Translations under genes and position numbers: made by a program
From: Tubiluchus corallicola
Taxonomy: Eukaryota > Priapulida > Priapulimorpha > Priapulimorphida > Tubiluchidae
Length of the DNA: 64,000 nt
Assembly (NCBI GenBank): GCA_030141605.1
Contig: JAQGDQ010000101.1
Span: 253,017 to 317,016 of the forward strand
Reading direction: 5' to 3'
Notes under the pieces: model-generated
The model's database searches: none
What the model saw: only the letters and a program-made list of their open reading frames with translations
What the model was told of the DNA's origin: nothing
Shown: positions 23,016 to 34,840 of the stretch, piece after piece
How the letters are laid out: each line of letters opens with the position of its first letter
How positions within the stretch are numbered: position 1 is the first letter of the stretch

Positions 23016-24247
23016 TGTGACAGTCCTATACAATAGTGCTCTCATTTTTATCGTACTAATTAAATTTCTACAATTAAGTTTGCTAAGTTAAGCAGAGTAG
23101 CGCCAATGAGTTTCATTTCGTAGTGCTAAGTGAAAAGTTTATTTTGTTTATATATGTAATTATTATCTCTCAGGCTAGTATAGTAGTGCCATCTACTGTC
23201 AACTTTGTTTATCAAAGAAGGAAACCAGGGACATGAACTTGACAGGTGTGCTTCCTTATTTGGCAAGTTTGACCACCAATCCTGAGTGATGATAAATAGG
23301 ACATTCACAGCTGCTACTCTTTATAACCCGTTTGATTGGTCAGGTTTAGGTGATGAACCAACCTTTACTCGTTATGCAGCCATTCAGCATAGAGCAAACA
23401 GGTTTTACCTGGAAAAACGAGGCCACAGAGCAAGGTGTGAAAAGTGTGGCTTTGCAATATGGTTGCTCTACTTGAGTTTTATCAGTTCTTAGTTTAAAGG
23501 ACAATATTGCATTTATTAATGGAATTTCCTCAACAGAAACAGAGTACTTTTACAATGGTTATACTCAGTCTTTGTGATCCTGGGCTATCCGTTGTTTAGG
23601 AAGCCCCTAGAGACTTTGCCGTTTATGGTGGAGGAGACCAAGTCGTGAAATGGACTATTGGTAATTCTCAGAGAACCAGTCTGTGGTCAGTCTTCCTATC
23701 AGTGTCTTCAGATACGCCGGACTTGATACAGCGCATTCCTCAGTCGATGAAGTTAATGCTACGCCCGATGTTATCTAATTGCCTGTTTGAGAAGTTACCG
23801 TTAGGGAAGCCTGCCGTCAGATTGTTCCAGTACACGCCGCCGTCGACAGCGACAGTGACGAGGTTAAGCTAGCTAGCCAACGTGTGCACAGAGACTCACG
23901 ATAAGTACAGTTTATGGTGTTTGTGATACATTTAAAAATCCCGGGTAAAATTAAAGACAGTAGCCAAACTATAATTTGTAGTATATATTTGTTTACTATT
24001 TCTCAAATGTGTTTTTCCTATGTTAAAATAATATTGAGTTTATAGCTAATTGGTCGTTTGTCTATCTGTTCTGATAATGTTAGATTCTCACGTTAAGGAA
24101 GCTCGCCAGGGACCCACAGCCTTAGATCAAATAAAGCTTGCTGTTTCTTTAAGTATTTATGGTGTGTTAGCACCAGTGTTATAGTGATAATCTTGCCATC
24201 CTGACATAAACACATTTACAGCACTTTAGGCCAAACGGATTATCACA
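23016..24247 (+). repeat. 3' LTR of the Gmr1-like element
   Basis: About 1232 bp, the same TGTGACAG start and TTATCACA end as the left copy. Scattered single-base differences and a divergent patch at about 23736-23806 separate it from the 5' LTR. Confidence 0.95.
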
Positions 24248-24437
24248 GAATGTAGTTAAAGAACTCATACCTTGATTTTAACTTATGCAATAAAGATTTA
24301 TGTAATACGAATACTTGCACTCCGCATCTCATGCGTTAGATTCTAAATTATATGAGAATATGTTTAATACTTTGTAAATGCTTTTGGAAATTTTAAACCT
24401 ATCCCTACAAATAGACAGAATGTATTTAAATATTAAT
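24248..24437. repeat. Fragment related to repeat B
   Basis: GCGTTAGATTCTAAATTATATG ... TTTGTAAATGCTTTTGGAAATTTTAAA resembles 37935-38040 inside the repeat B region. It appears to be a fragment of the same dispersed family flanking the LTR element. Confidence 0.5.
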
Positions 24438-24545
24438 AATGATGAAGATGAGGATGATGATGATGATGATGATGGTGATGCTGATGATGACGATGCTGAT
24501 GATGACGACGATGATGATGATGATGATGATGATGATAATAATAAC
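24438..24545. repeat. (GAT)n microsatellite
   Basis: Imperfect GAT/GAC triplet run, giving a meaningless poly-Asp frame. Confidence 0.9.
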
Positions 24546-24754
24546 CCAAATTTCCGTAATTGCTTGATCTAGAAGTTAACTAAGAATTCAAACTTAGGCA
24601 AGGGACAAAAACATATTATGTTTAAATTTTTTGACATTTAGAATTCGCTCAAGAAATATTAGCAATAGGTGGCTGTAAAGTCTCCCCAAACTCTCTTAGC
24701 ATCCTTCTTCGGCCCATTTTACAGTGAAAACGCACACCAAAATCCCTTCAAGCA

Positions 24755-25911
<1,157 letters not shown>

Positions 25912-26298
25912 TTTAGTGCCACTCCAAAACAGCTTTCAATCTTTTTTCCAGCGAAAAAGTTACGGAACATTAAGATTATTCCTCTACTATGAAAGAATTA
26001 TATGCGAATTCCAAAAAAATATAATGAGCCTTGGTTCAATAAGGTTTGTATCGCGAATTTTGCGTAATTAATGTCATTTTGACGTTTGTAATTTTGAAGG
26101 CAGAAAATACAGAAAGGTGGGAGATTTATTTATGAAGGACTGAAGACAGGATGACGACGCTAACGTCAAACACTTTTATGAATAAAAACAAAAATAAAAA
26201 TAGAAGTTAAGTAAATTTTAAGCCATGGCTAATAAAAACTTTTTTATTTCGTGGTTACATGGATTCTTGAAAATAAATAAATAAATCAATAATAATTA

Positions 26299-26301
26299 AT
26301 G

Positions 26302-26377
<76 letters not shown>

Positions 26378-26455
26378 TAATAATAATAATAACAATAATA
26401 ATAATAATAATAATAACAAAAATAATAATAATAATAATAATAGTAACTAGCAAAG
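26299..26455. repeat. (AAT)n microsatellite
   Basis: AAT/TAA triplet array with occasional GAT, AAC and AAA interruptions, inside repeat A. A shorter relative is at about 38068-38142 in repeat B. Confidence 0.95.
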
Positions 26456-26679
26456 GCCCCGCAAAAGATTTTGCGTATAAATACACGTGTAATCAATAAT
26501 ACGTGAACATTCTACCTAGTCCTCATTTTTAACGCAAAGCCGTAGCAGCTTTTACTGAATTAAAGCTATAAGCAGAGTACAATGGATGACGTCACAACAA
26601 TGGCATTGCGTCAGCAGTTTTCTAAGCGAAAATTGCCAAAAATAGAACATCTAATTAACTCGCCAGTACTCCTCTCCGT

Positions 26680-27145
26680 GGACCTGTCCTAAAATGTAGC
26701 TCACATCATCGTGTAGCCCCGTTCCTCCTCTTTCTAAAGAGCCCCATATCTTCTTCCGAGAGTCCCGCCAGGCGCCGCTAGAACGTTTTTCCCGCAGGCT
26801 GTTTGGTCAAAATTTCGAAAAAATCGCGAGTTGGGTCCGGGAAAACGCCCGTTGCGGGGCGCCGAGGTCCTCTCGCGAATTCTAAATAGGCCTATGACAC
26901 CCAACGCTGAACAGGCTATCTATCCGTACCCAGCACCACCCTCGGCCCATTCCCGTTCTCTACATCTCAGCCGTATAACTTTTGCAAAAAACGGCCGGAA
27001 AAGGGCCATTTTTGGAGGTTTTTCGCCCCCCGTTCCTCGCGGTGGGCCCGATTCGAAAAATAAACCATCAATGGCACGACACTAGATCGAGACCTTTCGT
27101 TTGATATATAGACCGCCGCAAATGGTGCCCTCGTCCGGGCTGTAG
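26680..27145. other. GC-rich insertion inside repeat A
   Basis: About 460 bases with many CpGs (for example GCGGGGCGCCGAGG, CCGGAAAAGGGCC), absent from repeat B and clearly unlike the AT-rich surroundings. The frame at 26831-27085 has no recognised family. It shares ATATCAAACGAAAGGTCTCG (reverse strand, about 27087-27106) with the repeats at 60.5 and 62.8 kb, suggesting a mobile-element fragment. Confidence 0.5.
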
Positions 27146-29195
27146 CCTCGAATCTTATGTATATATATATATACCAAGAAATTTAATATAAGAGTATAGA
27201 TAGATAATGATAAATGGGTTATATATATATATATATAGAACATATAGCAATAGGCACTATTACAACTGTTACAATATAAGTTTGGAAGTTAAATAAATCA
27301 TATAAGATTAAACTGTTCTTGAATCTCTTTGCTCTGCGTCTAGCTAAGGGGTATTTGATGGTGATGAGTGCTGTACCTATGAATATGGGCACCTGGCAAT
27401 AGAGTGTGGAATTTGTTAGTAAGATTTTGAATTGATGAGGAAAACTTTTTTGCAAGAATTTTGGCGACAGTTAAGTAAAGGTTGAAGATCAGAGTAGAGC
27501 CATTCTGCATAGTTTTCATTTGAAAAAATTATTTTAAATGAACGTTTCTGAAATGTTTCTAACAAATCAGAGAGATTTTTGGAGAGAGGTGAGTGTCATT
27601 CCTGATAAGCGTATATTTATAAAGTATAATGTAATTTGGGAAAGTTACTGTTATTAGCGTGAAACAAAGGCTACACTCAATTAGGTTTCTCTAAATAATA
27701 TAACAGCTGCTTCTGCTTTGCTCTGGTAAAATTAATTAGAACTGATCTATTATTACCTGGTGTACAATCCAATTTTAATGAACTAACATGAATGTGCCCG
27801 CAAAAGATGCTTAATTACGATAATGGTGGCGTTGATCAACTCGAACAAAAGAAAAATCCGTGAATTATTTAATTAATCATGAGCGCAGCGAAGTTGAAAG
27901 ACGTGCACGAGTTTCCCAGTAAATCAAGTATGCAGCACGTATGGCAACATTAACGTCTTTAGGTCCTCCAAAATTAACGTATTCCTAAAAACATTTTCTT
28001 ATTTTGATTGAATTATTCTTTGTAGTCATCACGGGCATTTTAGCATTGTACAATGAAGTGAATTCTAAGCAGGCTTCAAAGAAAAATCTTAAACTGGTAT
28101 CCTTTCTATATGGAAACGTCCGAAGTTTTTTATTGGAGGTTTTAGTAAAAAGACAATTTAAAAAACGCTGCAAAATACGATAAGTGCTCAGTATTTTTTG
28201 TTGTAAAAAATTATTAAAGTGTGAACACAATTTATTCATCATTCATCTTAATAAAACTAAAAAAAGCGGTGCTAATATAATCCAGTCAAAATGACAGTTC
28301 GTCGGTGAATGACCCAATAAACGTTGTTTTCTATTTGCTGTGCATATTTTTTTAAAGTTGATAGCTTAACTAGTTTATACGGAGATATGGCAGTTTCTAG
28401 TTTTACAGCATGGGTTTCTGGTAAATACAATAATATATTTCTGCGTTATTTATTCTTCTGTGTTGATAAGTCGGAAGCCAGTGGAATTATTGGAATTACT
28501 GGAAGGTAACTAGTGAAATTGAGCATATGGCAATTTCTACTTTAAGCTAATACAACAAATGATTCACTTTGTTAATTAGTCTTCTGACACTAAATTATTC
28601 AGGAAAAGGCTTCTGGATTAATCAGTGAACTTAGGAGAAGCTACTTAGTGAAAATAAGCAACGAGTAGATGGTAATTTGGACTTTGTTCTTATGGCAGCA
28701 ATGCTATAATAAATTAATGCGTTAATTAATCTTCTGACGCAAAATTGTTCAGGAAAAGGCTTCTGGCTTCATTAGTGGAATTGGGAAAAGTAATTAGTGA
28801 TTCTGAGCATATGGTAATTTCTACTTTGGTCTTATGGCGGTAATGCATAATGATTTGATATATTAAGTATTCTTCTGTCTCTAAATTATTTAAGAAAAGG
28901 TTTCTGGTTTTCCAAAAGATTTGTATTTTATGTTTGAATGGCATTCGTTTGTTGGCTTACACATATGTCAGAAATTTTGTTCATTTGTAATTTTTTATCT
29001 TTATATAAAAGAATAAAAAGTGAAGACTTGTAGGCTGAATTTTTAATCGAAAAAAACCTCGTCAACTTTGTTTCTGATTCAAGTAAGTATAATTATGTGA
29101 AATTAAAGCTGCTTTCCACAATCGTGTTTTATACACGAGAAAGAAATCAAGAACATCGATTAAAACAAGTGCATAATTATTACAATTTACCACGT

Positions 29196-29830
29196 TTTGT
29201 ATACAACGAAAAATGAAGATGCTTATATTAGTAATTATATCAGCAAATCGAGAAACGCCAGCCTATAAATTATATCATTATACGTTTTAGTATGACGTTG
29301 CACGTAACGACAAGTGATCTATAAATATGATACTGAACTATGATATAGATATAATATATTACTTGTGGTCAATTAGAAACACTATTAAGCTAGACTAAGT
29401 TTTCACGTGGTACTAAAGTATTTTCGTAATACTTACATTCAAATAGGCTGCGCAACTGCTTGCTGTGTGAACTACATTGCAATTCGTTAAGTGTCACTTG
29501 TATAAAAGATTTGCTCAGTAACTTCCTGTGGTGTGTTATAAAATGCGCCCTTTACATGAATTTAAAAGAATACACATTTTCTGAGGTGAATAATTTTTTT
29601 CTAAAATGTGATGTCCTTCAAAACTTTGCTATAGCCTAGTTAGACTATTGGTTAATACACCCCTGATCGGACATCCCATTTTAATCCCGTTACTAAATCA
29701 CATTTTAAGATGTCTGTTTGTATTTTTATTTTTCCGATGTATTTTTATATTTTGTTGTTTTTATTGTAGAAAAGAACTCTAGCTGCTCATTATATCCATG
29801 TAGATAACTGCATTGGATAAAATTTACATT
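29196..29830. other. No feature seen
   Basis: AT-rich sequence between repeat A and the pentanucleotide array. No exon signature. Confidence 0.4.
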
Positions 29831-29832
29831 AC

Positions 29833-30300
29833 CTCACTTTACCTTACCTTACCTTACCTGACCTTACCACACCTTACCTTACATTACATTACCTTACATT
29901 ACCTTACCTTACCTTACCTTACCTTACCTTACCTTACCTTACCTTAGCTTACCTTATCACACATTACATTTCTTTACCTTACCTTACCTTACCTTACCTT
30001 GCCTTGCCGTACCTTACCTTACCTTACCTTACCTTACCTTACCTTACCTTACCTTACCTTACCTTACCTTACCTTACCTTACCTTACCTTACCTTACCTT
30101 ACCTTACCTTACCTTACCTTACCTTACCTTACCTTACCTTACCTTACCTTACCTTACCTTACCTTACCTTAACTTACCTTACCTTACCTTAACTTACCTT
30201 ACCTTACCTTACCTTACCTTATCCTACCTTACCTTACCTTACCTTACCTTACATTGCCTTATCTTGCTTACCATACGTTATTACCTTACCTTATGTTACC
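29833..30300. repeat. (TTACC)n pentanucleotide array
   Basis: About 90 units, almost perfect in the centre (30010-30230) and degenerate at both edges (TTACA, TTATC, TTGCC). The Tyr-Leu-Thr-Leu-Pro frame is an artefact. Confidence 0.97.
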
Positions 30301-30591
30301 CGAATTCACCTTAATTTTTTGCTTAAACAAGGCTCTGTGTGGAATGGTCACCGGTTATTGATCATTTTATGATCTAATGATAATAGCCGACATGTTACTA
30401 AGCTTATAAGTAACAAAAAGGAAGAAAGAAATAGACACATTTTGCATGAAGCACTGACCACTGACCACATTGAGAGTGCGCCCTGGAATCCTCATAATTA
30501 TGTAGGCCTAGTATTTGAGTAATTGAGTATGCTCGTACTGTTAAAGAAATGAAATCGAAGACGAATTGCACTTTCTTGTAAAATACCCGTT

Positions 30592-30965
30592 GGTAGGCAA
30601 GTAGGTAGATAGGTAGGTAAGTAGGTAGAGGTAGGTAGGCAGGTTGGAAGGTAGGTAGGCAGGTAGGTAGGTAGGTAGGCAGATAGGTAGGTAGGTAGGT
30701 AGTTAGGTAGGTAGGTAGGTAGATAGGTAGGTAAGTAGGTAGGTTGGTAGGTAGGTAGGCAGGGAGGTAGGCAGATAGGTAGGTAGGTTGGTAGGAAGGT
30801 GGGTAGGTAAGCAGGCAGGCAGGCAGGCAGGTAGGTAGGTAGGTAGGTAGGTAGGTAGGTCGGTAGATAGGTAGATAGGTAGGTGGGTAGGTAGGCAGGC
30901 AGGCAGGCAGGTAGGTAGGTAGGTAGGTCGGTAGGCTGGCAGATAGGTAGGTGGGTAAGTAAGCA
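30592..30965. repeat. (TAGG)n tetranucleotide array
   Basis: Imperfect GTAG/GCAG/ATAG units over about 370 bases. Minus-strand Tyr-Leu-Pro-Thr frames over it are artefacts. It lies 290 bp after the TTACC array and is roughly complementary to it. Confidence 0.95.
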
Positions 30966-31199
30966 AATAAGTAAGCAATCTATTGTTATTAAAGCATAAT
31001 ACACACAATAAAATTTATGTGGTTTTACGTACGTTACGTGTTTTTGCAATAACTTATGGAAACAACAAGGACATTAACACAAATGTTGCAATCAGTTGTA
31101 CAGTGACATAAAGAATTAATATGGGAGATTTACTGAAATTTACTGCTGATGGTGCGAAATGCAACGTGACATAAAGAAGTTAATGTTCTTGTGGTTTTA

Positions 31200-31805
31200 G
31201 CGTTAATTGAACGGAATCTACGACCAAAGTGGGGGCATTTCAAAATATTTACTACCTGGATGGAATTCATCTTTCATGATAACTTCCGCACTCTTTGCGA
31301 CCCTAGTTTCATTCAAATATGCCATAGATTGCTGTTCAACTCTTATAACTTTTGAGGTGCATTTAATAATTTGATCAAGTGCATTGCGATCTCACTGTGT
31401 GGTGGCGCCATGGTACCAAACAGTGAGGGATGTTGTTAAGACGTTCTCAATTACTGCACGATAAAAACTTTCCATCACAGTAGGGGCAAAGTTATAAGAT
31501 GTCAAGTATCTAAAAAGTACAGACGCTGGCGGGCCTTTTTACACAATAGTCACATTAACTTCCCTGATCATCTGAAATTTTATTCCCAAATATTTGAAAT
31601 CTTTAACAACTTCTGCATCTGTTTTATTTATAAGTAAAGATGCTCTTCCACCAGGCTTCTCTCTAAAATCTACGACAATTTCTTTTGTTTTCCAAACATT
31701 CAGTTCTAAATTATACTATTCGCACCATCGTATTAAATTTTGAACTTCCAGAAAATAATTAGTCTCGTTGTTGTTGCAAATAAGATTATTATAATATTGA
31801 TTAAT
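31200..31805 (-). pseudogene. LINE (CR1/L2-like) reverse transcriptase relic
   Basis: On the minus strand one frame gives LIRWCE-stop-YNLELNVWKTKEIVVDF, then VVKDFKYLGIKFQ, FYRAVIENVLTTSLTVWYH and a tail DEFHPGSKYFEMPPLWS. This order (NL.LN..KTKE...DFR, then FKFLG, then FYR..IES.L....WYG, then HPL...FE.LPSGRR) is the C-terminal RT and thumb of CR1/L2/Rex-type non-LTR elements. At least three in-frame stops and a deletion after FKYLGIKFQ show that it is dead. The catalytic FADD motif is not included. Confidence 0.8.
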
Positions 31806-31984
31806 ACTAATATTATAATTATTTCATAGTCTATAATAATTATAATTAGTTTAAAATTAAAGTATGATCGGAGGTGTGAATTTAACAAAAATGTTTAGTG
31901 AGTCAGAGAAATTTGTCACATAAGAATATGCAAAATTTAATGAATTTTAACTGGACATCGATAAATTAATTACTGAATAGGAGA

Positions 31985-32365
31985 AAATTGAACTACAGTG
32001 CTACTGTAAGAGGTTCAGTGTGTTGCACGGCAAATTTTATGATAAACATTAAGCTGCAGTTACACATGAGCTGTCATACGTGTGCAGTTCGTCACAAACT
32101 AAGACATCTGAACAGAGAGGTACAGCACCTGTTTTTGCGCAACGCTTTCCGAAATGCAGGCGCTTGTGCCCGTCTAACTAGCAAATGTCAAAATGCACGT
32201 AACAGCGAATAACTAGAAGTGGGACGTGAAATTGTGATTGTGTAAGTAATAATTCTTTCAAGTAACTCATTCTTTAAAAAATAGTATGTTTCCTTTTAAT
32301 GTTTTAAAGAACAGGTTGTGTTGACCTACACTTTAACATTGGGTCGGGTTTTGCTTTAAGGCCGC
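31985..32365 (+). repeat. Family R repeat, copy 2
   Basis: AACAGAGAGGTACAGCACCTG, CGAAATGCAGGCGC, CCGTCTAACTAGCAAATG, GTTGACCTACACTTTAACAT and GGGTTTTGCTTTAAG align with the copies at 24755 (inverted) and 46555. It continues into GGCCGCCATGTTTT, a YY1-like sequence. Confidence 0.8.
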
Positions 32366-33150
32366 CATGTTTTTTGCAGCATTGGCGCCGAGTGAGCGAG
32401 AATGACACGTGATCTGCGCATAAAGCTTCTATGGTCATAATTATGGCGGCTTGCATGGTGCGTGATCAAATTAGACAGAATGTTTCAATTTAGCTAAAAG
32501 TTTTGTGTTAAACGAAACATTTTCACACGGACGCTTTTATTTCAGTTAAGGTAAAAATTTTAAATTAAATAAATTTACCCAGATCTAGGTACGGGAATAA
32601 TATGTATTTGGTTTAGTCGGCATTTTAGTAGATTAAGCAAAGGCCTAACCACTATTCGTCAAAAAAACCTCTCGCACTGAAAACGTATGCTTTGACGAAA
32701 TTACAGACAGCTTTTTCACTTGGGTTCAGTAGTGGTAGATCTACATTGGGACAGCTAGAGAATAGCAAATAGCATTTCAAAATTAAAAAGGATTTGTATC
32801 TAAAATGCACAACTTTAAAGTTTCAATTACAAACTGTCGCAGGTGTAACCACAATACTAAAATTGTGAAATTATTATTAGACTCATGCCTCATATGTCAA
32901 GGCCTACAATATAACGCTACACTTTCGTTCATCTGTGCGTGATACTAAAGCCTATGATACACCGCTGAAATACACAAACCGGCTGAGGTCGGCTATGTTA
33001 AAAAGATCGCTCAAATTAGACTACATTAAAGGAGGAATATCACGAAAATCAAAGCTGAACTTATTTTATAACTGACTTACATGACGGTAATTTGGCAAAA
33101 AAATTTTAGCGCTGCGTTACTTAGTAATTGAGTAATTTATTTATTTTATC
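32366..33150. other. No gene seen
   Basis: Mixed-composition sequence between a family R copy and the CpG-rich block. No exon signature recognised. Confidence 0.4.
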
Positions 33151-33370
33151 CCGCGGGAAAAGTCATGGAGCGCTCTTTGCGCCTCTCCCTGGGAAAAACT
33201 GCAAAATAGCGCAGCCTGCGCAGCTACGTCATAGCCAGTATTGCGGGAAAGCAATATCACAGTTTCAATAATGCTACATACAGTTAGGACACTCCGTATG
33301 TGCGCGCGTGGCTTTTTGTGCCCGCGCATGCGCGAGCCTTAGCCCGGTAAAATTCGCCATTTTGTTTTCT
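33150..33370 (+). promoter_or_regulatory. CpG-rich promoter-like block before the THAP relic
   Basis: Two E2F-like GCGGGAAA boxes (33153-33160, 33243-33250), a perfect palindromic NRF1-type GCGCATGCGC (33324-33333) and a YY1-type GCCATTTTG (33356-33364) lie in a CpG-rich island in AT-rich DNA, 140-350 bases upstream of the THAP ATG. This is the composition of a TATA-less metazoan promoter. Function is inferred. Confidence 0.55.
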
Positions 33371-33506
33371 CATGTTAAGATTTAACTGGATTTTAGTTAA
33401 TTTATTTTGGAAATTTTAAGCGCTAACTTTAACTACTGGAAACACTAGATAATGATAACTGTGCATTTACCAAGTCAAAAATGATACCAATAGATATTCT
33501 GGTGTA

Positions 33507-34163
33507 ATGTGGTGTTCTGTCGTGCGTTGCAAAAATGATCAACTCGACAATAAAGACGTCAGCTTTTGTAGATTTTCTCGAGATGACAAGAGGTCTGTAA
33601 TTTTGCACTTAAAATAATTTTGTTATTGTTACATTTTCAGTTAAAATCATTTGCATCTGCTCTAAAAATAATTGAGTTTTCTAGGCTTACTACTATTGTT
33701 CGTTTGTGGAGCAGCAAGCTAACAAGCCAAATTCGAAAATGTACTTAAGTAATAATTTGCAGTAATTAATACCAGGTATAATACCATCTGGTCCACTATG
33801 TTACTAACTAAATTGGCCTTGGACAATAAACAAAATTTTGAACACTGAAAACCATATAAACCAAATTAGTTTGCAAGAACTATCGTATGCAGTATACACT
33901 ATTATTTTTTGTAATGTAGAGCAAACGAAATTTTTGGTTGCATGATAAAATATTTAATCCTTCTAATTTTTAGGTCAAAAGTGTGGACTCAACTTTGTTG
34001 GCAGTGAGATCTGTTGAAAAAAGATGCAGAAACGATATACAAGACTAACCAACTATGAGCTACCCACTTTGAAGATATAATGTTTCAAAACACATGTAAC
34101 TTGAAAAATCAAAATCACCTAAAAGCAAATGTAGCCAAGTCAACATTGTTTCAACAGCAGTGA
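33507..34163 (+). pseudogene. THAP-domain gene relic, two exons, two in-frame TGA
   Basis: Exon 1 (33507-33592) starts at ATG: MWCSVVRCKNDQLDNK, then DVSFCRFSRDDK, with the first two zinc ligands in a C-x3-C spacing, ending in phase 2 before GTCTGT. After a TTTTTAG acceptor, exon 2 (33974-34163) continues R-SKVWTQLCWQ, DLLKKDAETIYKTNQL, ATHFEDIMF and LKANVAKSTLF, matching the second half of a THAP zinc finger. TGA at 34005-34007 interrupts it, and TGA at 34056-34058 replaces the third zinc-binding Cys of the (L)C..HF motif. THAP proteins are C2CH DNA-binding factors, also found in P-element transposases. The frame ends right after the domain. Probably a pseudogene. Confidence 0.8.
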
Positions 34164-34214
34164 AGAACTAGTGGCGTGAACGTTAAATTGTGTTTGGGTA
34201 ATTCTTTCTCGTAA
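34150..34214 (+). repeat. Family R tail fused to THAP exon 2, left part
   Basis: GAAGAACTAGTGGCGTGAACG and TAATTCTTTC match the tails at 46795 and 32205. The similarity starts within the last THAP codons. The tail resumes at 34731 after an inserted element. Confidence 0.75.
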
Positions 34215-34727
34215 TGCCCACTTTCGGACTTTCATCCGATTTTGTTGGACGACAAAGTCGGCAAACCCGTCCGGGAATTAAACATTTCTGCGTGCGGCAA
34301 CCTCTGTTCTTATACTGTTTACTTTTCGTATTGTACAAGAATTCGTGCTTTCTATATGAATCTGTTAGAGATTCTATTTCCGTAGTGGACCAGGGCCAGT
34401 CGTTGACCATTTTTATACAGCATTGTCCCTATACGTTATTTGTATCAAAACCAAGTCTATATAAGTCTATATAAGTCTGTTATGTGTGAACGCAAGAAGC
34501 ATTGCTATTGGCTGCTATCCCAAAAGTCTCTAGACTGTCGCATGAAAGTTTGACCAATTCCCGACTTTGATCCGACATCTTCCGACAAGTCGGATCTTAA
34601 ATTCTCCCGTTTACATAATATCATACAAAGTCTGTCCCACACCATCCGATTTTGTCGAACGGCTTTGTCTGATCGTGTAAACGATTCATCAGACAATCCG
34701 ATTTAGTCGGATCGTGTAAACCGGGTA
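34215..34727. mobile_element. MITE, Harbinger-like, 513 bp
   Basis: Interrupts the family R tail; uninterrupted paralogues at about 32262 and 46853 define the insertion. It is flanked by TAA (34212-34214 and 34728-34730). Ends TGCCCACTTT and (reverse) TACCCGGTTT are imperfect inverted repeats, and CCGATTTTGT/ACTAAATCGG motifs recur near both ends. A 3-bp TWA-type duplication is typical of PIF/Harbinger elements. No transposase frame. Confidence 0.7.
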
Positions 34728-34730
34728 TAA

Positions 34731-34840
34731 CTCATTTTTGGAAAAAATAGCATGTTTACTTTCAGTATTTTACAGAGTAGATTGTTTTGACCTACAGTTT
34801 AAGATTGATCCCAGTTTTGCTTTAAATGACAAGATGGCTC
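34731..34840 (+). repeat. Family R tail, right part
   Basis: CTCATTTTTGGAAAAAATAG through TTTTGACCTACAGTTTAAGA and GTTTTGCTTTAAA, collinear with the other family R copies. Confidence 0.75.

Larger units (their letters stand above)
15770..24247 (+). mobile_element. Gmr1-like Ty3/Gypsy LTR retrotransposon, 8.48 kb
   Basis: Complete structure: 5' LTR 15770-17000, primer site 17002-17019, gag-PR-INT reading frame 17655-21026, RT-RNase H frame 21051-22646, purine-rich tract before the 3' LTR at 23016-24247. LTRs start TGTGA and end TCACA. All catalytic motifs look intact. Integrase precedes reverse transcriptase, unlike standard Ty3/Gypsy. This copia-like order with gypsy-type RT and GPY/F integrase defines the Gmr1 group (Goodwin and Poulter). 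No perfect target duplication is seen: flanks are GGATGTA left and GAATGTA right, a one-mismatch 7-mer. There is no env frame. It lies sense to the SCAF gene. Confidence 0.93.
25912..29195 (+). repeat. Dispersed repeat A (empty-site copy)
   Basis: Collinear with repeat B (36822-38276 plus 43910-45842) over most of its length, for example TTATATGCGAATTCCAA near 26000/36944 and TTTGGAAGTTAAATAAAT near 27280/38210. The right end matches at GAAAGAAATCAAGAAC. A has its own insertions (AAT array, GC-rich block) but lacks the second LTR element: CTAGCTAAGGGGTATTTGATGG at about 27343 is the uninterrupted target. No protein or terminal inverted repeat was recognised. Confidence 0.85.

Noticed and set aside
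15770-24247. Retrovirus with envelope gene
   Set aside because: Only 370 bases without a frame lie between RNase H and the 3' LTR, so there is no env.
30498-31049. Minus-strand 183-codon frame rich in Tyr-Leu-Pro-Thr
   Set aside because: It is a translation of the TAGG tetranucleotide array.
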